Of a stretch of 64,000 nt of DNA, positions 43,766 to 52,102 are shown one piece after another; position 1 is the stretch's first letter, and every line of letters starts with the position of its first letter. This DNA comes from Mycobacterium senriense. GTDB lineage: Bacteria > Actinomycetota > Actinomycetes > Mycobacteriales > Mycobacteriaceae. The notes beneath the pieces were generated by a model. It was not told the origin of the DNA, did no database searches, and saw only the letters and a list, made by a program, of their open reading frames with translations. The position numbers were made by a program, and so were the translations under genes. The stretch spans positions 4,402,001 through 4,466,000 of the forward strand of contig NZ_AP024828.1 of NCBI RefSeq assembly GCF_019668465.1. Direction: 5' to 3'.

Positions 43766-44950
43766 TTACAACCCGGGCTGGTCGTCGATGATGCCCAGCC
43801 AGATCTGGGCGACGTCGATGGCGACCTTCTCGCTGATGAAGGCGTGCTGCGTTCCGGTGTAGATGTCCCGGAAGGCGCGCTCCAGCCGGCTACCCTCCCG
43901 TATCGAGCTGGTCCCGGCGACCAGGTGGGCCCATTCGGCGCAGCTGCGGGCGGTGTCGGTGGCATAGACGGCGGCCACCCGCATGTCGGCGCGAAGCGCC
44001 GGCGTCAGGTCCTGCCCGGACGCCACCGCCGCCTCGGCGGTGGTGAACGCGTCGAGCACCAAGAGGCGGGCGGCACGCCAGGCGGCGCGGTGGTGCGCCA
44101 GCCCCTTCTGGAAGGTGGGGCGGCTGGCCAGCGACGCCATGTCACTCATCCGGAATTTCGTCGCGGCCAACTCTTGGACGTCGTCGAGCATGCTCTTGGC
44201 CACGCCCAGCGCCCACGAGGCGTGCCCGGCGGCGGTCACGGGCATCAGCCCCATCCGGGTGGCCGGCGAGGTCCCCCGGTAGGGCTGCCGCGCGAACAGC
44301 TCGAACGTGCGGCTCTCGGGCACGAACAACTCCTGAGCGCTGTAGTCGTAGGAGCCGGTTCCCTTCAGCCCTTGCACGAACCAGCCGTCGTTGAAACTGA
44401 TCTCCTCCCGCGGAATCACCGCGACCCGCATCTCCGGGAAACCCTCACTGATCCAGCGCATCTCGCCGTTGTCCATCGGCAGGAAGCCGGCCGCAACGTA
44501 TTGCGCGTGACCGGTGCCCGAACCGAAGTTCCACGCGCCGGTCACCTGGTAGCCGCCGTCGACGGCGGCGCCTTGCCCGTTGGGAAAGAACTGGCCACCC
44601 AAAGTGACCCGGTTGTCGTGCGCGGTAAACACTTCGGCGAAGCCATCGTCGGGCAGGTAGGCCGCCGCGGCGAAGGAGGACGGCAGATTGGCGATCCCGA
44701 CCCAGCCGAATGAGCCATCCTGCCAAGCCATTTCGATCCAGGTTTCGATCATCTCGGTGAACGACGGCTCGACACCGCCGGCCACGATCGGGTTGAACGC
44801 CGACATCAGCCCGCTGGCCCACATCGCGTCCACGATCGCCGGGGTGAGGGTTCGCGCCCGCTCGGATTCGGCGGCTTCGGCGCGCACCAGGTCCCGCATA
44901 CCGCGGGCCAGCGCGATCACCCGGTCTTCGGTGTCGGCGAGCGAGGTCAT
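43766..44950 (-). CDS. Acyl-CoA-dehydrogenase-fold flavin monooxygenase (group D, HsaA-like)
   Basis: 394 residues with an acyl-CoA dehydrogenase fold but with features of FMNH2/FADH2-using two-component monooxygenases. LPDDGFAEVFTAHDNRVTLG and GGYQVTGAWNFGSGTGHAQY form the middle domain. The C-terminal helical domain ends GTSSIREGSRLERAFRDIYT, then GTQHAFISEKVAIDVAQIWL, as in HsaA/DszC-like proteins, instead of the acyl-CoA dehydrogenase GTSEIQR end. A separate flavin reductase would be needed; none is adjacent. Start ATG at 44950 is preferred over GTG at 44971. Substrate unknown. Confidence 0.8.
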   Translation of the reverse strand: MTSLADTEDRVIALARGMRDLVRAEAAESERARTLTPAIVDAMWASGLMSAFNPIVAGGVEPSFTEMIETWIEMAWQDGSFGWVGIANLPSSFAAAAYLPDDGFAEVFTAHDNRVTLGGQFFPNGQGAAVDGGYQVTGAWNFGSGTGHAQYVAAGFLPMDNGEMRWISEGFPEMRVAVIPREEISFNDGWFVQGLKGTGSYDYSAQELFVPESRTFELFARQPYRGTSPATRMGLMPVTAAGHASWALGVAKSMLDDVQELAATKFRMSDMASLASRPTFQKGLAHHRAAWRAARLLVLDAFTTAEAAVASGQDLTPALRADMRVAAVYATDTARSCAEWAHLVAGTSSIREGSRLERAFRDIYTGTQHAFISEKVAIDVAQIWLGIIDDQPGL

Positions 44951-45028
44951 GACGGTGACCGTATCAACCACTGATGGCTTCTCGAACGAAAATCAATCGG
45001 TCGCGCCGGGTCGTTTACGGTGTGGGTT

Positions 45029-45409
45029 GTGCGCTGGATCGTCGACGGCATGAATGTGATCGGAAGTCGTCCCGATGGCTGGTGGAAAGACCGTAACGGT
45101 GCCATGGTCACATTGGTGGAAAGCCTGGACCGATGGGCGTCGGGTCAAGGAGAAACGGTGACGGTGGTTTTTGAACGACCGCCGTCGGCGGCCATCGCGT
45201 CATCGGTGGTCGAGGTTGCGCACGCACCCAGGGCGGCCGCGAATTCGGCCGACGACGAGATCGTCCGGCTGGTCGCGGCCGATGCTGCGCCGCACGAGAT
45301 TCGCGTGGTGACGTCCGACCGAGCGTTGACCGAGCGAGTGCGAAGTCTCGGCGCATCGGTCCACCGGTCGGAGGCCTTCCGCGACCTGATCGATCCGCGG
45401 GACCGATGA
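45029..45409 (+). CDS. NYN (YacP-like) PIN-fold nuclease-type protein
   Basis: 126 residues of the NYN/YacP group. VRWIVDGMNVIGSRPDGWWK holds the first conserved aspartate and the DGxNxxG signature; ANSADDEIVRLVAADAAPHE holds the second acidic cluster, and IRVVTSDRALTERVRSLGAS the third (TSD). These acids bind metal in PIN-type ribonucleases, so an RNA-cleaving or processing role is likely but untested. GTGs at 45020 and 45029 are alternative starts. Its stop overlaps the nitronate monooxygenase start (ATGA). Confidence 0.78.
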   Translation: MRWIVDGMNVIGSRPDGWWKDRNGAMVTLVESLDRWASGQGETVTVVFERPPSAAIASSVVEVAHAPRAAANSADDEIVRLVAADAAPHEIRVVTSDRALTERVRSLGASVHRSEAFRDLIDPRDR

Positions 45410-46374
45410 CCACCGGCTGCCCGAGTCCGGCACCCAACCGGGTCTGCGGGCTCGCACACATCGACGTCCCGATCATCCAGGCCCCGATGACCTACATCGC
45501 GGGCGCCCAGCTCGCCGCCGCGGTATCCAATGCCGGCGCCCTGGGCATCATCGAGACCACCTCGGACCAGGGTCGCGCCGACCTGCGACGGGTGCGCGAA
45601 CTGACCGGCGGTACCGTCGGCGCGAACATCGCGTTGCTGTTCAACCGCGACCCGGCGATGCTGGATCTGCTTGTCGCCAACGACATTCGGTTCGTCACCA
45701 CCTCGGCCGGCAGCCCATCGGTGTTCACCGAACGTCTCCACGACGCGGGTATCACCGTGTTCCACGTGGTGGGCACACTGGCCGCGGCCAAGAAGGCCGT
45801 CGATGCCGGAGTGGACGGGCTGGTAGTCGAGGGCGTCGAAGGGGGCGGATTCAAGAACCGGTTCGGCGCATCGACCATGGTGCTGCTGCCGCTGGTGGCC
45901 GCGCACGTCGATATCCCGATCGTGGCCGCCGGAGGGATCTGCGACGCGCGGTCCATGGCGGCCGCGTTTGTTCTCGGCGCCGAAGCGGTGCAGATGGGCA
46001 CCAGGCTGCTGGCCTCGGCGGACTCGCCGGTGCACGGCAACCTCAAACAGGCGGTCGTCGACGCCGACGAGACCGGCACGGTGATGCTCCCCTTGGACGG
46101 CACGCGGATGATGCGCGTCATCCGCACCCCGGCCGCCGAGCGGCTCGACACCACGACATCCGCCGAAGAGGGCGCCGCGGCGCTACAACGCGTGCAGCGG
46201 CTCTACTTCGAGGGCGACCTGGATGCCAGCGTCGCCAACACCGGTCAGGTGGCCGGGCGCATTCAGGATCTGCCGCCGGCCGCCGACATCATCAACGAGA
46301 TGTGGCGAGGCTGCCGCGAGCTGCTGGCGGCCACGTCGGAGAGGGTGGGCCGGGCCGAACTCGAAGAGGCCTAG
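45406..46374 (+). CDS. Nitronate monooxygenase (NMO/2-nitropropane dioxygenase family)
   Basis: 322-residue FMN-dependent TIM-barrel enzyme that oxidises alkyl nitronates. IDVPIIQAPMTYIAGAQLAA is the diagnostic start; SNAGALGIIETTSDQGRADL and LTGGTVGANIALLFNRDP follow. FMN phosphate is held by VVAAGGICDARSMAAAFVLG and GAEAVQMGTRLLAS, near the barrel end. The active-site histidine may be in ITVFHVVGTLAAAKKAV. Translation is coupled to the NYN gene through an ATGA overlap. It is convergent with tpx. Confidence 0.9.
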   Translation: MTTGCPSPAPNRVCGLAHIDVPIIQAPMTYIAGAQLAAAVSNAGALGIIETTSDQGRADLRRVRELTGGTVGANIALLFNRDPAMLDLLVANDIRFVTTSAGSPSVFTERLHDAGITVFHVVGTLAAAKKAVDAGVDGLVVEGVEGGGFKNRFGASTMVLLPLVAAHVDIPIVAAGGICDARSMAAAFVLGAEAVQMGTRLLASADSPVHGNLKQAVVDADETGTVMLPLDGTRMMRVIRTPAAERLDTTTSAEEGAAALQRVQRLYFEGDLDASVANTGQVAGRIQDLPPAADIINEMWRGCRELLAATSERVGRAELEEA

Positions 46375-46393
46375 CCCGAGGCGGGCGCGGAGA

Positions 46394-46888
46394 TCAGCCC
46401 GCCGCCGCCAGCGCCGCGTCGTAGTTGGGCTCCTGCGCGATTTCGGGCACCAGTTCGGTGTAGGAGACGTTGCCGTCGGCGCCGATCACCACGATGGCCC
46501 GGGCGAGCAATCCGGCCATCGGACCGTCGGTGATGGTGACCCCGTAGTCCTCGCCGAAGCTGTCGCGGAACGCCGAACCGCTCTTGACGTTCTCGATGCC
46601 CTCGGCGCCACAGAACCGCGCCTGCGCGAACGGCAGATCCTTCGAGACGTTCACCACGGTCGCCCCGCCCCCGGCGGCGCGCTCGTTGAAGGTCCGCACG
46701 CTGGTGGCGCACACCGGCGTGTCGATGGACGGAAAGATATTGAGCACCAAGGGCTTACCGCCGAACTGCTCGCTGCTCACCGGGGCCAGATCGCCGCCGA
46801 CCAGACTGAAGGCCGGGGCTTTGGATCCGACGGCAGGCAGCTCGCCGACAGTGTTGATCGGGTTTCCACGCAACGTTATCTGTGCCAT
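46394..46888 (-). CDS. tpx: Thiol peroxidase Tpx
   Basis: 164-residue atypical 2-Cys peroxiredoxin that reduces peroxides through thioredoxin, matching Rv1932. [20 protein letters not shown] opens it. The peroxidatic cysteine is in [19 protein letters not shown] and the resolving cysteine in [37 protein letters not shown] follows. The ATG at 46888 is used; an upstream frame adds two residues. It is divergent from the GlxA-type regulator, as I remember for the M. tuberculosis locus. Length is normal. Confidence 0.95.
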   Translation of the reverse strand: MAQITLRGNPINTVGELPAVGSKAPAFSLVGGDLAPVSSEQFGGKPLVLNIFPSIDTPVCATSVRTFNERAAGGGATVVNVSKDLPFAQARFCGAEGIENVKSGSAFRDSFGEDYGVTITDGPMAGLLARAIVVIGADGNVSYTELVPEIAQEPNYDAALAAAG

Positions 46889-46998
46889 GGGCAACAGTCT
46901 GCCAAGGCCGCCGCGGCCGCCGTGGGGCAGGTCCCATGTCCTGATCAGTGGGATACATGGCGTAGACGACAGACCCCGGCGTGCCCAACACTGAATCC

Positions 46999-47949
46999 AT
47001 GCCTCGCAAGGTGGTCATCGTCGGTTTTCCCGGCGTGCAGGCGCTAGACGTGGTGGGCCCGTATGACGTGTTCACCGGCGCCTCGCTGTTGACGGGCGGC
47101 GGCTACGACGTCGCGATGGCCTCGGTCGGTGGCCAACCGGTGCAGACGGCCACCTGGCTGGCGTTCGTGGCGACCCCGTTACCGGACCCGGGCGACCCGA
47201 TCGACACGGTCGTTCTCCCGGGTGGGGCCGGCGTCGACGCGGCCCGCTCCGACGCCGACCTGGTCGCCTGGATCAAGTCCGTCGCCACCCATGCGCGCCG
47301 GATGGTCACGGTGTGCACCGGCGCGTTCCTCGCCGCCCAGGCGGGCCTGCTGGATGGGCGCCGGGTGACCACCCATTGGGCCTTCGCCGAGCGGTTGGCG
47401 AGTGAATTCCCCGCCATCGACGTCGATGCCGACCCGATCTTCGTGCGAAGCACGGACACCCTATGGACCGCCGCCGGCGTCACCGCGGGTATCGACCTCA
47501 CGCTCGCGCTGATCGAAGACGACCACGGCACCGAGCTCGCGCAGACGGTTGCCCGCTGGCTCGTGCTGTATCTGCGCCGGCCGGGCGGCCAGACCCAGTT
47601 CGCCGCGCCGGTGTGGATGCCGCGGGCCAGACGGGACTTGATCCGCGAGGTGCAGGAGACGATCGAGGCCGAGCCGGGCCGTCCGCACAGCATCGACGAG
47701 TTGGCTCGCCGCGCCGCGATGAGCCCGCGGCACTTCACCCGGGTGTTTACCGCCGAAATCGGTGAAGCGCCTGGCCAATACGTCGAACGCATCCGCACCG
47801 AGGCCGCACGCCGGCAGTTGGAGGAGACCAACGACACCGTCGTCGCAATCGCCGCCCGGTGTGGCTTCGGCACCGCGGAAACCATGCGACGCAATTTCCT
47901 TCGCCGCGTTGGTATTTCGCCCGACCAATACCGCAAGGCCTTCGCCTGA
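46999..47949 (+). CDS. GlxA-family AraC regulator with DJ-1/PfpI domain
   Basis: 316 residues, like Rv1931c. The N-terminal amidase-like DJ-1/PfpI domain runs from [20 protein letters not shown]; the nucleophile-elbow cysteine is in [20 protein letters not shown], and [15 protein letters not shown] follows. The C-terminal AraC domain is [20 protein letters not shown], then [20 protein letters not shown] and [20 protein letters not shown]. Such proteins sense small molecules or stress. ATG at 46999 is preferred over GTG at 46981. A PfpI-like gene follows by 19 bp, so regulator and stand-alone relative are co-transcribed. Confidence 0.9.
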   Translation: MPRKVVIVGFPGVQALDVVGPYDVFTGASLLTGGGYDVAMASVGGQPVQTATWLAFVATPLPDPGDPIDTVVLPGGAGVDAARSDADLVAWIKSVATHARRMVTVCTGAFLAAQAGLLDGRRVTTHWAFAERLASEFPAIDVDADPIFVRSTDTLWTAAGVTAGIDLTLALIEDDHGTELAQTVARWLVLYLRRPGGQTQFAAPVWMPRARRDLIREVQETIEAEPGRPHSIDELARRAAMSPRHFTRVFTAEIGEAPGQYVERIRTEAARRQLEETNDTVVAIAARCGFGTAETMRRNFLRRVGISPDQYRKAFA

Positions 47950-47968
47950 CATCGAAAGGACGACTCTG

Positions 47969-48739
47969 ATGACCCAAATCGCCATCGTGGCCTATCCCGG
48001 ATTCACCGCGCTGGACATGATCGGTCCCTACGAGGTGCTGCGCAATCTGCCGGGCGCCGAGGTGCGCTTCGTGTGGCACGAAGCCGGGCCGATCACCGCC
48101 GACTCCGGGGTGCTGGTCATCGGCGCCACCCACTCGCTGGCCGAGACCCCCTCCCCCGAGGTGATTCTCGTTCCCGGGGGCCCGTCGACGCCGGTCCATG
48201 CCCGTGACGACGCGCTGCTCGACTGGCTGCGCCAAGCCCACCACCGCGCGAGCTGGACCACGTCGGTGTGCTCGGGATCGGTGATCCTCGCGGCCGCCGG
48301 CCTGCTGGACGGGCGCCGGGCGACGTCGCATTGGCTGACGGTCCCCGCGCTGAAGGCATTCGGCGCGGTTCCCGTGGCCGACGAACGCATCGTGCACCAG
48401 GATGACATCGTCACCAGTGCGGGCGTGTCCGCCGGGCTCGACCTCGCGCTGTGGCTGGCCGGCCAGATCGCCGGCGAACCCCGCGCGAAGGCAATCCAGC
48501 TCGCGCTCGAATACGACCCGCAGCCGCCGTTCGACTCGGGTCACATGTCGAAGGCGTCGGCCACCACGAAGGCCGCCGCGACGGCGCTGCTGTCCCGCGA
48601 CAGCGTGAAGCCCGCCAACGTGAAAGCCACGACCCTGCTCGCCTGGGAGCAGGCGCTGGGCAGGGTCCGGTCGCGGCGCCGCGGGCGGGCAGTCGCGTCC
48701 GGTCCGGCAGGTGAGTCAGAAAAAAGCCGGCGACGGTGA
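47969..48739 (+). CDS. DJ-1/PfpI-family protein
   Basis: 256 residues, like Rv1930c. QIAIVAYPGFTALDMIGPYE opens the domain; the nucleophile elbow is ASWTTSVCSGSVILAAAGLL, with the cysteine in VCSG, and RRATSHWLTVPALKAFGAVP carries a histidine. The remainder, AKAIQLALEYDPQPPFDSGH, is isocyanide-hydratase-like, and a basic tail follows. The enzyme may be an isonitrile hydratase, glyoxalase or chaperone; the family is mixed. GAAAGGA is well placed before the ATG. It is co-transcribed with the GlxA-type regulator. Confidence 0.87.
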   Translation: MTQIAIVAYPGFTALDMIGPYEVLRNLPGAEVRFVWHEAGPITADSGVLVIGATHSLAETPSPEVILVPGGPSTPVHARDDALLDWLRQAHHRASWTTSVCSGSVILAAAGLLDGRRATSHWLTVPALKAFGAVPVADERIVHQDDIVTSAGVSAGLDLALWLAGQIAGEPRAKAIQLALEYDPQPPFDSGHMSKASATTKAAATALLSRDSVKPANVKATTLLAWEQALGRVRSRRRGRAVASGPAGESEKSRRR

Positions 48740-48775
48740 CAGCGCTTCGCGCGCAAGCACTGTCGCTCCCCGAGG

Positions 48776-49252
48776 CTAGGCGCCGGGCTGCAGGATGTCG
48801 GTGGTGGCGAGTTGGCCGCCGGCCTGCATCCACGCCGCAACGACGCCGGGAGCGTCCCGCTCGGGGTTGTAAATGTCTTCCTCGCTGGAGAACAGCCCGT
48901 CGCCGGCGTACACCAGCCGGGTCCAGTTCGGGAACCAGAAGGGTTCGCCGTTCGGATCGGTCGGGTGATCCAGCAGGTTCTTGATCATGACGACGACGGC
49001 GTCGTTGTCCTCGTCGTGAGCGACCCAGTCATTGGGAAAACGCATGTGCGGGAAGGGCGCCATCACCGCGACGATCCAGTCGCGGACCGCCTCGCGCCCG
49101 TGGAACACGCCGTAGTGGTGCTCGGTGTAGACGACGTCCTCGGTGAAGAGGTCCGCGAACGGCCGCCAGTCGCCCGAAGCGCTGCACCCTTCGACGACTT
49201 TGGTGTAGTTGTCGACCGCTTTATCGATTTCCGCCCTGGTGAATTTGCCCAT
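48776..49252 (-). CDS. NTF2-like (SnoaL) domain protein
   Basis: 158 residues of the nuclear-transport-factor-2 fold: FTRAEIDKAVDNYTKVVEGC, then DWRPFADLFTEDVVYTEHHY, then GREAVRDWIVAVMAPFPHMR and FPNWTRLVYAGDGLFSSEED. Relatives include ketosteroid isomerase, cyclases and hydratases. It is divergent from a short-chain dehydrogenase, and the 58-bp gap holds a KstR-like operator (49264-49277), which hints at sterol or lipid catabolism. No catalytic triad can be assigned by eye. Confidence 0.82.
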   Translation of the reverse strand: MGKFTRAEIDKAVDNYTKVVEGCSASGDWRPFADLFTEDVVYTEHHYGVFHGREAVRDWIVAVMAPFPHMRFPNDWVAHDEDNDAVVVMIKNLLDHPTDPNGEPFWFPNWTRLVYAGDGLFSSEEDIYNPERDAPGVVAAWMQAGGQLATTDILQPGA

Positions 49253-49263
49253 AGCGGACACAC

Positions 49264-49277
49264 TAGAACGTGTTCTG
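49264..49277. promoter_or_regulatory. KstR-like operator between the NTF2-like gene and the SDR
   Basis: TAGAACGTGTTCTG matches the published KstR consensus TNNAACNNGTTNNA at every fixed position except the last, and contains the 5-bp inverted arms AGAAC-GT-GTTCT. KstR represses cholesterol-catabolism genes in mycobacteria. It lies 11 bp from the NTF2-like start and 33 bp from the SDR start, so it could repress both. Confidence 0.6.
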
Positions 49278-49310
49278 GTTTTGGGTCGCTCCTATGGATG
49301 GGGATCTCAG

Positions 49311-50081
49311 ATGAACGTGATGGACTTGTTCCGCCTGCGCGGCAAGAGGGCGTTGGTCACCGGGGCGTCCAGCGGCATCGGCAGGAAAGTGGCCCAGGCC
49401 TACCTGCAGGCCGGCGCCGACGTCGCCATCGCCGCGCGCAACGTCGAGGCGCTGGAACGCATCGCCGGCGAGCTGGCGGCGGACGGTGACGGCAAGGTGG
49501 TGCCGATCCGATGCGACGTGACCCGGCCCGACCAGGTGACCGGCATGGTGGACCGGGCGATCGCGGAGCTGGGCGGCATCGACGTCGCGGTCTGCAACGC
49601 CGGCGTCATCGATGTCGTCCCGATGCTGGACATGTCGCCCGAAGAATTCCGGCGCATCCAGGACACCAACGTCACCGGTGTCTTCCTGACGGCGCAGGCA
49701 TCGGCCCGGGCGATGGTGGCCCAGGGGCGCGGCGGGGTCATCATCACCACCGCCTCGATGTCGGGCAGCATCATCAACGTCCCACAACAGGTCGGCCACT
49801 ACTGCGCCTCCAAGGCGGCCGTCATCCACCTGACCAAAGCCATGGCGGTCGAATTCGCGCCGTACAACATTCGGGTCAACAGCGTCAGCCCCGGCTACAT
49901 CCTCACCGAGCTCGTCGAGCCGTTGACCGAGTATCACCCCCAGTGGGAGCCGAAAATCCCGCTCGGTCGCATCGGCCGCCCCGAAGAGCTCACCGGCCTC
50001 TACGTCTATCTGGCCAGCGAGGCCTCCAGCTACATGACCGGTTCGGACGTCGTGATCGACGGCGGCTACACCTGCCCCTAG
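49311..50081 (+). CDS. Short-chain dehydrogenase/reductase (Rv1928c-like)
   Basis: 256-residue classical SDR. LVTGASSGIGRKVAQAYLQA is the cofactor site; VCNAGVIDVVPMLDM, the serine in IITTASMSGSIIN and YCASK (YxxxK) form the catalytic set; MTGSDVVIDGGYTCP ends it. It oxidises or reduces a hydroxyl/keto group, possibly on a steroid or fatty acyl chain in view of the KstR-like site upstream (inference). The ATG at 49311 is used. The convergent neighbour is a hypothetical gene, 9 bp away. Confidence 0.88.
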   Translation: MNVMDLFRLRGKRALVTGASSGIGRKVAQAYLQAGADVAIAARNVEALERIAGELAADGDGKVVPIRCDVTRPDQVTGMVDRAIAELGGIDVAVCNAGVIDVVPMLDMSPEEFRRIQDTNVTGVFLTAQASARAMVAQGRGGVIITTASMSGSIINVPQQVGHYCASKAAVIHLTKAMAVEFAPYNIRVNSVSPGYILTELVEPLTEYHPQWEPKIPLGRIGRPEELTGLYVYLASEASSYMTGSDVVIDGGYTCP

Positions 50082-50090
50082 CCCAGCCGG

Positions 50091-50768
50091 CTATGGCTCC
50101 AGCTCGCCGGATATCCCGCGCTCGAGCTTCGCCTGTGTCGCCGACGGCAACACCAGCAGACCGTCGAGTTCGTTTCGGGCCACGTCATAGGCGCGCTGGC
50201 GTTCGTGCGACGCCGCTGCGGGGTCGGCCGCGACCCGTAACAGGCTCTGCGCCCGTGCAATTCGCTGCTGATCCGTCCGGGAGAAATCGTTGCGTCGCCG
50301 GCGAATCGCTTCGGCCTCGGCGGCGTTGAACGCGGTGACGTAGTCCTCGACGGCGGCCATGTATCGCGCGGCGCCGTCGCGGTCGTCGAGCAGATCCTCG
50401 GCCTTGATGGGGCGCAGGAAGTCGGCCCGCAGCTTGGCTTTGTGGAACGCGATCGTGTGTGCGTCGCGCATGTCGGTCATCAGTGGGAAGTCCAGCAGCT
50501 TGGCGACGTCGAGTTCGTACTCGAGCCAGCGCGCGTCGGTTCGGCCGTGCTCGTCGAGAACGCGGCGGATCGAGCGCCACTGGGCGGCCTGATTCACCCC
50601 GGCCGCATCCGCGGCGGGCGTCTCGGGTAGTGGTGGCCGGTCGATTTCCCGCGACCGCTCGTCCGTGCGCCGGCGGTAGGCGCCGAACGCGCGCACCGCG
50701 GCGACGACCGCGCCCGTCAGCGGCAGGATCAAGATCAACAGCTCCGCCAACCGGAATATCAACCCCAC
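50091..50768 (-). CDS. Conserved hypothetical protein with N-terminal membrane helix
   Basis: 225 residues starting at GTG. The first segment, GLIFRLAELLILILPLTGAV, is a single membrane anchor; the rest is charged and helical (RRVLDEHGRTDARWLEYELD, then ARYMAAVEDYVTAFNAAEAE). The anchor at the N-terminus with a long cytoplasmic or periplasmic helical part is also found in other uncharacterised mycobacterial proteins. I know no function. It lies between the SDR and the serine hydrolase, with 36 bp to the latter on the same strand. Confidence 0.68.
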   Translation of the reverse strand: MGLIFRLAELLILILPLTGAVVAAVRAFGAYRRRTDERSREIDRPPLPETPAADAAGVNQAAQWRSIRRVLDEHGRTDARWLEYELDVAKLLDFPLMTDMRDAHTIAFHKAKLRADFLRPIKAEDLLDDRDGAARYMAAVEDYVTAFNAAEAEAIRRRRNDFSRTDQQRIARAQSLLRVAADPAAASHERQRAYDVARNELDGLLVLPSATQAKLERGISGELEP

Positions 50769-50804
50769 CTGGCCAGGATGCCACCCGCGACGGCCGGCGT
50801 TCGG

Positions 50805-52037
50805 TCAACTCTGCGGGCGCGCCCCGAGCACATCGCGAAACAATGCCTGCCGCAACGCGAGTTCCCGTGGATCGCTCCACAGGTGGAACCCGAGCCGGTT
50901 CATGACGTAGGCGAACCCGATGCCGGTATGCGGGTCGGCGCACCCGAAGGACCCGCCGAACCCCGGCGTGCCGAAGGCCCTGTCGGACGAGCCGAACACG
51001 AACTGCGGCACCGGCTTACAGAATCCCAGCGAATATGCCACGTCGATGTGCATCACTTTGTCGCGCACGCCGTGGCTCGGCGGAACCGCCGGTGCCATCA
51101 GCGCCTCGAGGATGCCCGGGCTCAGCGGAACCTCGGCACCGCCGCGCGCCGCGCCGGCGTACATCCGCGCCACCGACCGGGCGGTGCCGATCCCGTTGGC
51201 CGACGGGATCTCGACGGCCCGGACGTCGTCGCGGTTGTAGTCCCCGTCGAACGGGTTGACGCCGCGCGGCACCGCGATGGTGCGCGCCGTCAGGCCGACC
51301 GGGTTCAGCGACGCGCCGACAAAGCCAGGGGGCATCACGCCCAGATGCAGCATCGTCTCCGCGCGCGCCCAATTGTGAATATGGGCGATTCGGGCGCGGT
51401 CGACCGAATCGGGCAGGCCGATGTGCAGGTCGAGTCCCGCCGGCGCGACGATCTCGTCGGCCAAAAACCGGCCCAGTGTGCGCGCGGCCGGATCTGTCCG
51501 GCGGATCAACTCGGACTCGTACCAGCCGAGCGTGATCGCGTGATAGCCGTGCCGGGTGCCCGGCCGCCACGCCGGCACCTGCGCCGCCAGGATCGACGAC
51601 AGCCGTTGCGGATCGGCCACATCGGCCAGCGTCGGCTTCGGCTTGAGCGCGCAGACTCCGGCCTGATGCGCCAGAAGTTGGCGGACGGTGACGTCGCCCT
51701 TGCCGGCCTGCGCGAATTCCGGCCAGTAGTCGGCGACCTTGGCGTCGTAGGAGAGGAGTCCGCGCGACGCCGCCACCGCCACGACCAGGGCGGCGACGCC
51801 TTTGGTCGTGGAGAACATGTTCACCATCGTGTCGGCCTGCCACGGATCCTTGGTCAGCCCGTTGCGGTAGCCGCCCCACAGGTCGACCACTTTCACGCCG
51901 TCGCGGTAGACGGCGACGGCGGCGCCGACTTCGGCGCCGTCGCGAAAGGTCGCGCGAAAAGCGTCGGCCACCCTGCCGTAGCCGGCCTCCACGTCGCCGC
52001 CGATCAAATCCGGCGACACCCTCAACTTGAGAACCAT
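50805..52037 (-). CDS. lipD: Beta-lactamase-fold serine hydrolase (LipD-like)
   Basis: 410 residues of the class C beta-lactamase/esterase EstB group, like LipD (Rv1923). The nucleophile lies in NMFSTTKGVAALVVAVA, where STTK is SxxK. The tyrosine motif is probably YHAITLGWYES. HTGIGFAYVMNRLGFHLWSD near the C-terminus ends in the third motif region. An esterase or lipase role is more likely than beta-lactam hydrolysis. No signal peptide is obvious. GGAGGCGC lies before the ATG. It follows the FadD31-like gene on the same strand with 65 bp between. Confidence 0.87.
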   Translation of the reverse strand: MVLKLRVSPDLIGGDVEAGYGRVADAFRATFRDGAEVGAAVAVYRDGVKVVDLWGGYRNGLTKDPWQADTMVNMFSTTKGVAALVVAVAASRGLLSYDAKVADYWPEFAQAGKGDVTVRQLLAHQAGVCALKPKPTLADVADPQRLSSILAAQVPAWRPGTRHGYHAITLGWYESELIRRTDPAARTLGRFLADEIVAPAGLDLHIGLPDSVDRARIAHIHNWARAETMLHLGVMPPGFVGASLNPVGLTARTIAVPRGVNPFDGDYNRDDVRAVEIPSANGIGTARSVARMYAGAARGGAEVPLSPGILEALMAPAVPPSHGVRDKVMHIDVAYSLGFCKPVPQFVFGSSDRAFGTPGFGGSFGCADPHTGIGFAYVMNRLGFHLWSDPRELALRQALFRDVLGARPQS

Positions 52038-52102
52038 CTCGCGCCTCCGAGTGGAGACTAACCAGTCCGGTTCGTGCGCAGGCCCATTTGAACGTTCGTC
52101 CG

